Shown here piece after piece: positions 34,305-43,086 of a stretch of 64,000 nucleotides of DNA. Both the position numbers and the translations under genes were made by a program. The number at the start of each line of letters is the position of its first letter. Position 1 is the stretch's first letter. Below the pieces are notes generated by a model. It was not told the DNA's origin and made no database searches. It saw nothing but the letters and a program-made list of their open reading frames with translations. Origin of the DNA: an uncultured Acetatifactor sp. (lineage in GTDB: Bacteria; Bacillota; Clostridia; Lachnospirales; Lachnospiraceae); NCBI GenBank assembly GCA_947625475.1, contig CANQOL010000008.1:24230-88229 (forward strand), given 5' to 3'.

Positions 34305-34315
34305 GTTTATAAAAT

Positions 34316-35605
34316 ATGACAGGGAAGATGACACATAGTATGACAAAAAATGTGACGGAAAATAAGGGTGGACTGACAGGTGATCAGAGGGCAGGAAACC
34401 CGTATCAGTCCACAGTCTACGGGTGCTTTGCAGGGTACATTGTGCAGGCCATTGTCAACAATCTTGCGCCGCTTTTGTTCCTGACATTTCAGTCGGAATA
34501 CCGGATTGGCCTGGAAAAGATCACTTTGCTGATCACTCTCAACTTTTGCACACAGCTGATTGTGGATCTTGTGTCGGTGAAATTTGTTGACCGGATTGGT
34601 TATCGGATCTCTCTGATCCTGGCCCATGGGTTCGCGGCTGCAGGTCTGGCGGGGCTTGCCTTTCTGCCGGATCTGCTGGCGGATCCCTTTGCGGGGCTGG
34701 CAGTCTGCGCGGCGGTTTACGCGGTGGGGGGAGGCCTTCTGGAGGTGCTGGTCAGTCCGGTGGTAGAGGCATGTCCCTCCGATAGAAAGGAGGCGGCCAT
34801 GAGCCTGCTTCACTCCTTCTACTGCTGGGGACAGGTGGGGGTGGTGCTTATTTCCACCCTGTATTTTGCCCTGGCGGGGGTGGGGCGCTGGAGGGCGCTG
34901 GCCCTGATCTGGGCGCTGCTCCCTCTGGGAAACGGAATCCGTTTTTTCAGGCTGCCTCTGCCCCGGGAGCTGACGGCCCAGGAGAGTGGGATCAGCCTGA
35001 GGGAGCTTTTAGGAAGGAGGCTGCTTTGGATCCTGCTGCTGATGATGGCCTGCGCCGGGGCCTGTGAGCTGGGGATCAGCCAGTGGGCCTCCGCCTTTGC
35101 GGAGAGAGGTCTGGGAGTGAGCAAGACGGCGGGGGATCTGGCCGGCCCCATGCTGTTTGCGCTGCTGATGGGAAGCGCCAGGGCCTGGTACGGAAAGTGC
35201 GGTGCCGGGATCCGTCTGGAGAAGTTTATGGCTGTCTGCGGAGCGCTGTGCCTGATCAGCTACGGCCTGGCCGCCCTCTCCCCCTGGCCGGCGGTCTCCT
35301 TGGCCGGCTGCGGACTCTGCGGGCTTTCCGTGGGAATTTTATGGCCGGGCACCTTCAGCCTTGCGGCGGCCAGGCTTAAGGGCGGCGGAACCGCCCTGTT
35401 TGCCCTGCTGGCCCTGGCGGGGGATCTGGGCTGCACCGGGGGGCCCGCTCTGATAGGCCTGGTGTCCGACGCCTTGGGGGAGAACCTGAAGGGAGGCATC
35501 CTGGCGGGGACGATCTTCCCGGTCATCCTGCTGGCGGCCCTCTTTTTCTACCGCCGGGAGGGACGGCGGGCGTCCCTTGCGGGGGCCGGGCCGGATGGCA
35601 TGTGA
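34316..35605 (+). CDS. Major facilitator superfamily transporter
   Basis: A 429-residue protein with about 12 membrane helices and MFS features, including the polar loop VDLVSVKFVDRIGYRISLILAHG between helices 2 and 3 and the mid-protein cytosolic loop. The overall pattern resembles sugar or fucose-permease-like MFS members, but the substrate is unknown. The start is uncertain: ATG codons at 34316, 34328 and 34340 are all possible, and if the TATAAA at 34308 is the -10 box then only 34328 or 34340 can be used. Confidence 0.8.
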   Translation: MTGKMTHSMTKNVTENKGGLTGDQRAGNPYQSTVYGCFAGYIVQAIVNNLAPLLFLTFQSEYRIGLEKITLLITLNFCTQLIVDLVSVKFVDRIGYRISLILAHGFAAAGLAGLAFLPDLLADPFAGLAVCAAVYAVGGGLLEVLVSPVVEACPSDRKEAAMSLLHSFYCWGQVGVVLISTLYFALAGVGRWRALALIWALLPLGNGIRFFRLPLPRELTAQESGISLRELLGRRLLWILLLMMACAGACELGISQWASAFAERGLGVSKTAGDLAGPMLFALLMGSARAWYGKCGAGIRLEKFMAVCGALCLISYGLAALSPWPAVSLAGCGLCGLSVGILWPGTFSLAAARLKGGGTALFALLALAGDLGCTGGPALIGLVSDALGENLKGGILAGTIFPVILLAALFFYRREGRRASLAGAGPDGM

Positions 35606-35675
35606 GACGGAAGGCAACGGCAGGCATCTGCTGCGGCCTGCGCGAAACATGACATGCCTGTCGTGTGCCTGGCCC

Positions 35676-35704
35676 TTGAAAAGTGCCGGAAGAGAGGCTA
35701 TACT
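35676..35704 (+). promoter_or_regulatory. Promoter for the beta-CASP hydrolase gene
   Basis: TTGAAA (35676-35681) and TATACT (35699-35704) are 17 bp apart, 64 bp before the start codon. Confidence 0.7.
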
Positions 35705-35767
35705 GGAAGATAAGAAGGCCGGAAACTGAATCTGAGCCTGAAATCTGAAAGGAATGGAGGAGAAGGG

Positions 35768-37363
35768 ATGAAGCTGACATTTATCGGGGCGGACCATGAG
35801 GTGACGGGAAGCTGTCACTATCTGGAGGCCGGAGACAAACATATGCTGGTGGACTACGGGATGGAGCAGGGGGTCAATGTGTTTGAGAACGCGCCCCTGC
35901 CGGTGCAGGAATCTCTGATCGACTATGTGTTCCTGACCCACGCCCATGTGGATCATTCGGGGCTGCTGCCCCTTCTCTACGCCAGAGGATTCCGGGGGCA
36001 GATCTTCGCCACGGACGCCACGGCGGATCTGTGCAGCATCATGCTTCGGGACTGTGCCCACATCCAGACCATGGAGGCTGAGTGGAAGAACCGGAAGGCC
36101 AAGAGAGGCTCCGGAAGCAGGACGGAGCCCCTGTACACCATGGAGGATGCGGAGGGCTGTATCCGGCGCATTGTCCCCTGTCATTACGGGGAGACGGTGG
36201 AGGTCTGCGAAAACGTGAAGATCCGCTTTACGGATATCGGCCACCTGCTGGGGAGCGCCAGCATCGAGGTGTGGCTGACGGAGGAAAACGTCACCAAGAA
36301 GCTGGTGTTTTCCGGGGATATCGGCAACAAGAACCAGCCCCTTCTGCGGGACCCGCAGCCTACACAGAGGGCGGACTATGTGATTATGGAATCCACCTAC
36401 GGGGACCGGCTCCACACCAAGGAAAGGCCCGACTATGTGGGGGAACTGACAAAGGTGCTCCAGGAGACCTTTGACCGGGGAGGCAATGTGGTGATTCCCT
36501 CCTTTGCCGTAGGCCGTACCCAGGAGATGCTGTATTTCCTGCGCAAAATTAAGGTGGGGCGCCTGGTGAAGGGACATGAGGATTTCCCCGTGTATGTGGA
36601 CAGCCCCATGGCCCTGGAGGCCACGGAGGTTTTTCAGGAGAACCGCAGAGAATGCTTTGACGAGGAAGCCATGGAGTTTGTGCGGGAGGGGATCAATCCC
36701 ATCGCCTTCGCGGGACTGCACCGGTCCATCACAAGCGACGAGTCCAAGGCCATCAACTTTGACGAAACCCCCAAGGTGATTCTCTCCGCCTCCGGCATGT
36801 GCGACGCGGGCAGGATCCGCCATCATTTAAAGCACAATCTCTGGCGTCCTGAGTGCACCGTTTTATTTGTGGGCTACCAGTCCGTGGGAACCCTGGGACG
36901 GACGCTTGCGGAGGGGACAGATGAGGTGAAGCTCTTTGGGGAGACCATCCAGGTGCGGGCCCAGATCCGGCAGCTGGCGGGGCTCAGCGGCCATGCGGAC
37001 AAGGAGGGGCTCCTGGAGTGGCTCTCGGCCTTTTCCGAAAAGCCCCGGAAGGTGTTTGTGGTCCACGGGGAGGACGCGGTGTGCGAATCCTTTGTGGAGT
37101 GCCTGAAGACAGAACACCGCCAGAACGCCTGCGCTCCTTACAGCGGCAGCATCTTTGACCTGCGCAGCGGAAGGTTTGCCTTTGAGGCTCAGCCCGTGCA
37201 GGCGGTCAAGAAGGCCCAGGCCCCCAATACCGTGTACGCCAGACTTCTGGCGGCCGGCAGCAGGCTGATGGCCCTGATCCGAAAAAGCGAGCACGGGGCC
37301 AACAAGGATCTGGCGAAGCTGGCGGATCAGATCAATGCACTCTGCGACAAGGCGGAGAGCTAG
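35768..37363 (+). CDS. MBL-fold/beta-CASP ribonuclease-like hydrolase
   Basis: A 531-residue metallo-beta-lactamase-fold protein of the beta-CASP/RNA-specificity group. The metal motif HAHVDHSGLLP, the Asp in VFSGDIGNKNQP, the beta-CASP block with FPVYVDSPMALEATEVF, and C-terminal LSGHADKEGLLEWLS and VFVVHGEDAV are visible. Relatives are the KH-less archaeal and bacterial CPSF-like nucleases that process RNA. A promoter is just upstream, and thyA follows 14 bp later. Confidence 0.88.
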   Translation: MKLTFIGADHEVTGSCHYLEAGDKHMLVDYGMEQGVNVFENAPLPVQESLIDYVFLTHAHVDHSGLLPLLYARGFRGQIFATDATADLCSIMLRDCAHIQTMEAEWKNRKAKRGSGSRTEPLYTMEDAEGCIRRIVPCHYGETVEVCENVKIRFTDIGHLLGSASIEVWLTEENVTKKLVFSGDIGNKNQPLLRDPQPTQRADYVIMESTYGDRLHTKERPDYVGELTKVLQETFDRGGNVVIPSFAVGRTQEMLYFLRKIKVGRLVKGHEDFPVYVDSPMALEATEVFQENRRECFDEEAMEFVREGINPIAFAGLHRSITSDESKAINFDETPKVILSASGMCDAGRIRHHLKHNLWRPECTVLFVGYQSVGTLGRTLAEGTDEVKLFGETIQVRAQIRQLAGLSGHADKEGLLEWLSAFSEKPRKVFVVHGEDAVCESFVECLKTEHRQNACAPYSGSIFDLRSGRFAFEAQPVQAVKKAQAPNTVYARLLAAGSRLMALIRKSEHGANKDLAKLADQINALCDKAES

Positions 37364-37377
37364 GAAGGGAGAAGAAC

Positions 37378-38226
37378 ATGAGCGCGGCGGATCACATTTT
37401 TATTGATATGTGCAGGGATATTCTGGAAAACGGAACCGACACCCGGGGGGAGAAGGTGCGGCCCCACTGGCCGGACGGAGCCCCGGCCTACACCGTGAAA
37501 AAGTTCGGGGTGGTGAACCGCTACGACCTTTCCCGGGAGTTCCCCATTCTGACTCTCCGCAGGACCGCTTTGAAGAGCGCCACGGACGAGATGCTCTGGA
37601 TCTGGCAGAAAAAGTCCAACAATATCCGGGATCTGCACAGCCATATCTGGGACGAGTGGGCGGATGAGAACGGCTCCATCGGCAAGGCATACGGCTACCA
37701 GATGGGGGTCAAGCATCAGTACCGGGAGGGGATGATGGATCAGGTGGACCGGGTGATCTATGACCTGAAGCACAATCCCTTCAGCCGCCGGATTTTGACC
37801 AACCTGTATGTGCACCAGGATCTCCATGAGATGCGGCTCTACCCCTGCGCCTACAGCGTTACCTTCAATGTGACCCAGAGGCCGGGGGAGGACCGTCTGA
37901 CCCTGAACGCCATCTTAAACCAGCGCTCCCAGGACGTGCTGGCCGCCAACAACTGGAATGTGGTGCAGTATGCGGTTCTGGTGCACATGCTGGCCCAGGT
38001 CTGCGATATGCGGGTTGGGGAGCTGGTCCATGTGATCGCGGACGCCCATATCTATGACAGACATATCCCCATTATCCGGGAGCTGATCAGCCGGGAGCCC
38101 CATCCGGCCCCTGCCTTCTGGCTCAATCCGGAGATTCATGATTTTTATCAGTTTACCAGGGACGACGTGCGGGTGGAGGGGTACGTGACAGGGGAGCAGA
38201 TTGAGGACATCCCCATTGCCATCTAA
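37378..38226 (+). CDS. thyA: Thymidylate synthase
   Basis: A 282-residue ThyA, which methylates dUMP with methylene-tetrahydrofolate. The catalytic Cys157 is in RLYPCAYSVTF, and LNQRSQDVLAANNWNVVQYAVLVHMLAQ and IADAHIYDRHI carry the substrate-binding residues. The segment around the catalytic cysteine differs from the common PCH-x-x-x-QF form, as in other divergent Firmicutes enzymes. DHFR, which regenerates its folate cofactor, is encoded next, beyond a repeat region of 215 bp. Confidence 0.93.
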   Translation: MSAADHIFIDMCRDILENGTDTRGEKVRPHWPDGAPAYTVKKFGVVNRYDLSREFPILTLRRTALKSATDEMLWIWQKKSNNIRDLHSHIWDEWADENGSIGKAYGYQMGVKHQYREGMMDQVDRVIYDLKHNPFSRRILTNLYVHQDLHEMRLYPCAYSVTFNVTQRPGEDRLTLNAILNQRSQDVLAANNWNVVQYAVLVHMLAQVCDMRVGELVHVIADAHIYDRHIPIIRELISREPHPAPAFWLNPEIHDFYQFTRDDVRVEGYVTGEQIEDIPIAI

Positions 38227-38231
38227 GCGGG

Positions 38232-38384
38232 GGCTCTGCCCGGCCGCGGGGAAGAACGGCTGCCCTGACTGCGGGAAAAGAGCGGTGGCCCTGCCCGGGG
38301 AAAAGCGGTGCTGCCCAGAAGAACGGCTGCCCTGACTGCGGGTAAAGAGCTGCTGCCCTGCTCGGGGAAAGGCGGCACTGTCCG
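38232..38384. repeat. 67-bp degenerate tandem repeat between thyA and the DHFR gene
   Basis: GAAGAACGGCTGCCCTGACT starts at 38251 and again at 38318, each followed by a similar GGGG-AAA-GCGG tail; a partial copy precedes the first. No gene is seen in 38227-38441. Confidence 0.75.
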
Positions 38385-38441
38385 GAAGAAGGATGTCGGT
38401 CCCGGCCGCGGGAGAAGAAATGCCGGAAGGAGAGGAAGAGA

Positions 38442-38942
38442 ATGAATCTGATGGTGACGGCGGACAACAACTGGGCCATCGGCAGCAAAAACCGCCTGCT
38501 GGTCCGAATTCCAAACGACCAAAAGCTGTTTCGCCAGGAGACGGAGGGCAGGGTGGTGGTCTACGGCAGAAGGGCCCTGGAGACCCTTCCCCAGGGGCTG
38601 CCCCTGCCGGGGCGGACCAACATCGTTTTGTCCTCCAATCCGGCCTTCAGGGTGAAGGACGCCCTGACGGTGCATTCTCTGGAGGCTCTCTTAGAGGAGC
38701 TGAAAAAATACCCGTCTGAGGAAGTCTATGTGGCGGGCGGCGAGAGCGTCTACCGGGCGCTTCTGCCCTATTGCAGCGTGGTTCACGCCACCCGCATTGA
38801 CCATGCCTACGAGGCGGACGCCTATTTCCCCGATCTGGACAAGGATCCGGGCTGGCAGATTACCGCCGAGGGGGATGAGCTCACATACTTTGATCTCCCC
38901 TACCGGTTTGTAAAGTACGAACGCTGCCCGGCTTCCCTGTGA
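38442..38942 (+). CDS. folA: Dihydrofolate reductase
   Basis: A 166-residue DHFR. MVTADNNWAIGSKNRLLVRIPNDQKLFRQET covers the N-terminal strand and substrate helix, VVVYGRRALETLP the NADPH motif, GRTNIVLSSNP the second strand, and EVYVAGGESVYRALLPY the glycine pair. The active-site acidic residue is Asp in IPNDQKLF. It reduces dihydrofolate produced by ThyA, so thyA and this gene form a functional pair. The ribosome binding site AGGAAG is close to the ATG. A terminator-like hairpin follows. Confidence 0.92.
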   Translation: MNLMVTADNNWAIGSKNRLLVRIPNDQKLFRQETEGRVVVYGRRALETLPQGLPLPGRTNIVLSSNPAFRVKDALTVHSLEALLEELKKYPSEEVYVAGGESVYRALLPYCSVVHATRIDHAYEADAYFPDLDKDPGWQITAEGDELTYFDLPYRFVKYERCPASL

Positions 38943-38974
38943 GTCAGTGCTGGGCGGAAAACCGATAAGCCAAA

Positions 38975-39005
38975 GGCTCGGAAGGATATCTTTCCGGGCT
39001 TTTGT
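38975..39005 (+). terminator. Terminator after the DHFR gene
   Basis: GGCTCGGAAGG pairs with CTTTCCGGGCT through several G-T pairs around ATAT, followed by TTTTG. Confidence 0.6.
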
Positions 39006-39133
39006 TATGCCCTTTTTTGGGACAGATATTCCCCTTGCCGGATCGGCGGCCGAAGCGGACGCAGCGCAGATCCGGCCGCTTGGGGAATGCAGGGTTGTCC
39101 CGGAAATGTTTCTCTAAAATCTGAAAGAATCCC

Positions 39134-39163
39134 TTGCAGTCAGTATCTCAGTTGTGATATAGT
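39134..39163 (+). promoter_or_regulatory. Possible promoter for the Rpn-like gene
   Basis: TTGCAG (39134-39139) and TATAGT (39158-39163) are 18 bp apart. The gap 39006-39450 otherwise holds a small inverted repeat near 39212-39235 (AGAATCG with CGATTCT) and three short repeats of CTTTCCGCAGA near 39348, 39391 and 39420; I see no gene in it. Confidence 0.45.
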
Positions 39164-39450
39164 AAATTCAAGCAAAAGATTTCAATCTTCTCAGAGGCTC
39201 TGCCGTCAGCGGCGGAGAATCGAGATCTCACGATTCTGGGGATCTGTCCGGATCCCGTCTGTATTCGAACTCTTTGCTTATATCCCAAAACACATAAGCA
39301 GGGAGCTCGGCTTCCTGCAGACTACCGGGAGAGGCGGCGTATGTGTCTTTTCCGCAGACTGGCGGAGAGATGGCGCCTGCGTCTTTCCCGCAGTCAACCG
39401 GAAGAGGTGCCGTGAGCGTCTTTCCGCAGACCAAAGAAGGGCAGGAAGAA

Positions 39451-40653
39451 ATGGACAAGGCAGACAAGGTACAAGGGACGCTGGAGACGCTGAGCAGTCT
39501 GCAGCTGACAGAGGACATGAAGGCGCTGGACGCCCAGAGCAAGAAACTTCTTCACAGCAGGGAGGTGCTGGCGATTATTCTCCAGGAGGTGGTGGAGGAA
39601 TATCAGGGGTACAGCCGCCAGGAGATTATGGATTTTATCGAGATGGAGTCCTTAAGGGAAGGGCAGGAGGTGTCTCCTGACCGGGCCCGGGCCCAGATAC
39701 AGGGAAGCGCCACGGAATTTACCCAGTTAAATGAGAGAGCCTCCCGTCTGGATGTGGCATTCCAGGCGTTGAACCCCAGATTGTCCGTGGGAATGCAGGG
39801 AAGAAGAACTGCAGAGAAACCGTCGGCCAAGCGGCCATGGGAAGAGGTGCCCCAAACCGGAAATCCCTCAGATGAAAAGATCTCAGGGGAAAGAGCAGCG
39901 GCTGAGAGCTTGCCCGCAGAGAGCCCAACTTTCCAGGCGAAGATCCAGGTGAATCTGCATATCGATGTGGAGGCGCAGAAGACCTACCGTCCCGGCTATC
40001 CGATTGAAAAGAGGGGAGTTTACTATGAGGCCAGGACATTGACTTCCCAGCTTCCATTGGCTTCTCAGATGTCGGACTACGGGAAGCTGGAGAAATGCTA
40101 CAGCATATGGATCTGCCGGGACGATGTGCCGAAGAAAGGCCGGTACGGGATCTCCTTTTACAAGATAGTCAACACCAAGAATATCGGGGAGAACCCGGCA
40201 AGGGAAGAGGACTATGACCTGATGACGCTGGTGATCATCCGTCTGGGGAGCCCGCGGTATGAGAGGAAACCGGGGGATGAGGGGGATGAACTGTTTCGGT
40301 TTCTAAACCTGGTGATGTATCCCCACAAAAAGGACTTCATGAAGGATTTGTCGGAGTATATAGATTTTTCAGAGAACGAAGAGCTGTGGAAGGAGGTGCC
40401 GCCCATGGAAGGATTGGGACTGGCGGTTTATGAGGATGGGCTGCGGGATGGACTGGAGCAGGGGCATGAGAGCGGCCGGGCGGAGGGAATAGCCGCGCTG
40501 GTGCAGGATCACCTGGAGGAACAGGTGCCCAGGGAGAAGACCCTTGCCAAGCTGCAGAAGCTGTTTGGGCTTCCCTTTGAAGAGGCGGAAGCATTCTATG
40601 ACAGATATAGTCAGTTGGATGGGGAAAGCCGGAAATTGCTCCGGAAATGTTGA
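39451..40653 (+). CDS. Rpn-like PD-(D/E)XK nuclease/transposase family protein
   Basis: A 400-residue protein of the group annotated as PD-(D/E)XK nuclease family transposase (Rpn-like). The core reads FQAKIQVNLHIDVEAQKTYRPGYPIEKRGVYYEARTLTSQL, with Glu-x-Gln of the nuclease motif, then YSIWICRDDVP and YDLMTLVIIRLG. The C-terminus has the glycine-rich GLRDGLEQGHESGRAEG repeat typical of the family. The start at MDKADKV has AGGA at good spacing; earlier starts would translate the short repeats upstream. Family members promote recombination-linked DNA cleavage; many gut Clostridia carry many copies. Confidence 0.75.
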   Translation: MDKADKVQGTLETLSSLQLTEDMKALDAQSKKLLHSREVLAIILQEVVEEYQGYSRQEIMDFIEMESLREGQEVSPDRARAQIQGSATEFTQLNERASRLDVAFQALNPRLSVGMQGRRTAEKPSAKRPWEEVPQTGNPSDEKISGERAAAESLPAESPTFQAKIQVNLHIDVEAQKTYRPGYPIEKRGVYYEARTLTSQLPLASQMSDYGKLEKCYSIWICRDDVPKKGRYGISFYKIVNTKNIGENPAREEDYDLMTLVIIRLGSPRYERKPGDEGDELFRFLNLVMYPHKKDFMKDLSEYIDFSENEELWKEVPPMEGLGLAVYEDGLRDGLEQGHESGRAEGIAALVQDHLEEQVPREKTLAKLQKLFGLPFEEAEAFYDRYSQLDGESRKLLRKC

Positions 40654-40677
40654 CATTCGCCGGGAAAAGTATATAAT
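40650..40677 (+). promoter_or_regulatory. Promoter for ilvE
   Basis: TTGACA (40650-40655) and TATAAT (40672-40677) are 16 bp apart; the -35 overlaps the stop of the Rpn-like gene. About 70 bp of leader with a GC-rich hairpin precede ilvE. Confidence 0.8.
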
Positions 40678-40754
40678 TTATTACTAAAGTTTCAAACAAA
40701 AAAGAAGGTCCGTTCCGTGCTGTGGGACGGGCGGAAAGGCAGGGACTGCAGAGT

Positions 40755-41780
40755 ATGGAAAAGAAGGATATCGACTGGGGCAATCTGGGATTCGGCTATG
40801 TGCACACCGACTACCGGTATGTGTCCAATTATAAAAACGGGGCATGGGACGAGGGAGGTCTGACCCAGGACGCCAATATTGTGATGAACGAGTGCGCGGG
40901 CGTTCTCCAGTATGCCCAGACCGTGTTCGAGGGTCTGAAGGCGTACACCACCCAGGACGGCCACATTGTGACCTTCCGGCCGGATCTGAATGCGGAGCGC
41001 CTGGAGTCCTCCGCCGCAAGGCTGGAGATGCCTGTGTTCCCCAGGGAGCGTTTCGTGGATGCGGTGACCCAGGTGGTGGCGGCCAACGAGGCATATGTGC
41101 CCCCCTACGGCAGCGGTGCCACCCTGTACATCCGCCCCTATATGTTCGGCATCAATCCCGTGATCGGTGTGAAGCCTGCGGACGAGTATCAGTTTAGGGT
41201 GTTCGCCACCCCGGTGGGCCCCTACTTTAAGGGCGGCGTAAAGCCTCTGACCATCCGTGTCAGCGATTTTGACAGAGCGGCCCCTCACGGCACCGGCCAT
41301 ATCAAGGCTGGCCTGAATTACGCCATGAGTCTTCACGCCATCGTCAGCGCCCATGCGGAGGGCTACGATGAGAACATGTATCTGGATCCTGCCACCCGCA
41401 CCAAGGTGGAGGAAACAGGGGGAGCCAATTTCCTGTTTGTGACCAGGGACAACAAGATAGTGACACCTAAGTCCGACAGCATCCTGCCCTCCATCACCCG
41501 CCGCTCCCTGGTGTATGTGGCCCGGGAGTACCTGGGACTGGAGGTGGAAGAGAGAGAGGTCTATCTGGAGGAAGTAAAGGATTTCGCGGAGTGCGGCCTG
41601 TGCGGCACAGCCGCCGTGATCTCCCCGGTAGGCAAGATTGTGGACCACGGCAGAGAAATCTGCCTGCCCAGCGGCATGACCCAGATGGGCCCTGTGACCC
41701 AGAAGCTCTATGACACTCTGACGGGGATCCAGATGGGACGTCTGGAGGCTCCCAAGGGCTGGATCCATGTGATCCGCTGA
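40755..41780 (+). CDS. ilvE: Branched-chain amino acid aminotransferase
   Basis: A 341-residue class IV PLP aminotransferase that makes or degrades valine, leucine and isoleucine. Landmarks are VLQYAQTVFEGLKAY, ATLYIRPYMFG, the PLP lysine in GTGHIKAGLNYAMSL, EETGGANFLFV and ECGLCGTAAVISPVG. The length and the order of motifs fit the longer IlvE subfamily of Firmicutes. Start MEKKDIDW is chosen because the ATG at 40722 lacks a ribosome binding site. A strong promoter is upstream. Confidence 0.95.
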   Translation: MEKKDIDWGNLGFGYVHTDYRYVSNYKNGAWDEGGLTQDANIVMNECAGVLQYAQTVFEGLKAYTTQDGHIVTFRPDLNAERLESSAARLEMPVFPRERFVDAVTQVVAANEAYVPPYGSGATLYIRPYMFGINPVIGVKPADEYQFRVFATPVGPYFKGGVKPLTIRVSDFDRAAPHGTGHIKAGLNYAMSLHAIVSAHAEGYDENMYLDPATRTKVEETGGANFLFVTRDNKIVTPKSDSILPSITRRSLVYVAREYLGLEVEEREVYLEEVKDFAECGLCGTAAVISPVGKIVDHGREICLPSGMTQMGPVTQKLYDTLTGIQMGRLEAPKGWIHVIR

Positions 41781-41821
41781 TCCGCCTGCTGTGGAACGGA
41801 AGAGATTGGAATAGGAGAGAA

Positions 41822-42892
41822 ATGAGAGGAAGAATCGTTGGGAGGATCGCCCGCCTGCTTTTGGGGGCGGTCCTCCTTCTCACTGTACTGACAGGCTGCG
41901 GGGAGGGCTCTCCCCGGGTGGTGTTTACCACCGGGTTCGCGGAGGATGAGCTTTTCCGCATCGGGAGCGTCTCCTGCACGGTCCCCGAGTTTATGGTGTA
42001 TCTGACCAACACCCAGAACCAGTACGAGCAGGTGTACGGGGACCGGATCTGGCAGGTGGAGTATGAGGGGGAGACCCTGGAGGACAACGTAAAGGAGACA
42101 GTGCTGGCCAAGATCGCTCAGATCAAGACCATGTACCTGCTGGCCAGGGACCGGGGAGTGGCCCTGGACGAGGAGGAGAAGGACCGGGTGGGACAGGCTG
42201 CCCGGACCTACTTTGACTCCCTTTCCCAACAGGAGGCAGAAATCCTGGGGGTGGATTGTGACTTGATAGAGGGGCTCTATCGGGAGTATGCCATGGCCCA
42301 GAAAATCTACCGGCAGATTGTGGCAGACATCAATCCGGAGATCAGCGACGACGAGGCCCGCACCATCACGGTGGAGCATATCCTGCTGCGGACCTATGCG
42401 GTGGACGGGGCGGGAAACCGTGTGGAGTATTCACCCGAGAGAAAGGCCCAGGTGTACGGGAAGGCTCAGGAGATTTTGGCCCAGGCCAGGGAGGAAGGCC
42501 AGGACTTTCTGGAGCTGGCTGCCCGCTTCAGCGAGGATGAGCAGGTGACCTACTCCTTCCGGAAGGGGGAGATGGATCCGGACTTTGAGGAAGCCGCCTG
42601 TGAGCTTGGCGCCGGGGAGATCAGCCAGGTGGTGGAGACCCGGTCCGGCTATCACATCATCAAGTGTATCACTGCCTTTGACCGGGAGGAGACGGACGCC
42701 AACAAGATCAGGATCGTGGAGGAGCGCAGGAACGAGGCATTTGGCCGGGAGTACGACGCCTTTGTGGAAACCCTGGCCCGGACCCTGAATGAGGATCTCT
42801 GGGGTCAGATGGAACTGATCCGCGACCCTGAGGTGACCACGGCGAGCTTTTTCCAGGTGTTTCAGCAGGCTTTCCCGGATGAGACATTCTAA
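41822..42892 (+). CDS. PrsA/SurA-like peptidyl-prolyl isomerase lipoprotein
   Basis: A 356-residue extracytoplasmic foldase. The signal peptide ends in LLTVLTGCG, a lipobox. An N-terminal SurA-like helical region (VKETVLAKIAQIKTMYLLARDRG) leads to a PpiC parvulin domain at about residues 180-280: TVEHILLRT, FLELAARFSEDEQ, GAGEISQVVETRSGYHIIKC. It helps fold secreted proteins at the outer face of the membrane. It lies 41 bp after ilvE and is followed by the CIRCE element of htpG. Confidence 0.87.
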   Translation: MRGRIVGRIARLLLGAVLLLTVLTGCGEGSPRVVFTTGFAEDELFRIGSVSCTVPEFMVYLTNTQNQYEQVYGDRIWQVEYEGETLEDNVKETVLAKIAQIKTMYLLARDRGVALDEEEKDRVGQAARTYFDSLSQQEAEILGVDCDLIEGLYREYAMAQKIYRQIVADINPEISDDEARTITVEHILLRTYAVDGAGNRVEYSPERKAQVYGKAQEILAQAREEGQDFLELAARFSEDEQVTYSFRKGEMDPDFEEAACELGAGEISQVVETRSGYHIIKCITAFDREETDANKIRIVEERRNEAFGREYDAFVETLARTLNEDLWGQMELIRDPEVTTASFFQVFQQAFPDETF

Positions 42893-42918
42893 AGAAAGAA
42901 TTAAAATTTTGTAAATTA

Positions 42919-42945
42919 TTAGCACTCATTCGAAATGAGTGCTAA
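42919..42945. promoter_or_regulatory. CIRCE operator (HrcA binding site)
   Basis: TTAGCACTC, nine spacer bases, then GAGTGCTAA: a perfect 9-9-9 CIRCE inverted repeat. It lies 7 bp upstream of the htpG -35 box, so HrcA is expected to repress htpG and release it on heat shock. Confidence 0.95.
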
Positions 42946-42952
42946 TTTTCTC

Positions 42953-42981
42953 TTGACATTTGGGAAAAGGGAGACTACACT
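42953..42981 (+). promoter_or_regulatory. htpG promoter
   Basis: TTGACA (42953-42958) and TACACT (42976-42981) are 17 bp apart, right after CIRCE and about 105 bp before the htpG start. Confidence 0.8.
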
Positions 42982-43086
42982 GATATAAACGGTTCGGGAA
43001 TTCCGGGACAGACCGAAAGAGGCATACGCCGGGAGCCCCCGGACGGGACCAAACAGAAAAGCAAAAAAGAAAAGGACGTGAATGAA

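Noticed and set aside
39087..39680. A 197-codon frame upstream of and overlapping the Rpn-like gene
   Set aside because: It is out of frame with the Rpn-like gene, has an improbable Arg/Cys-rich composition and no ribosome binding site.
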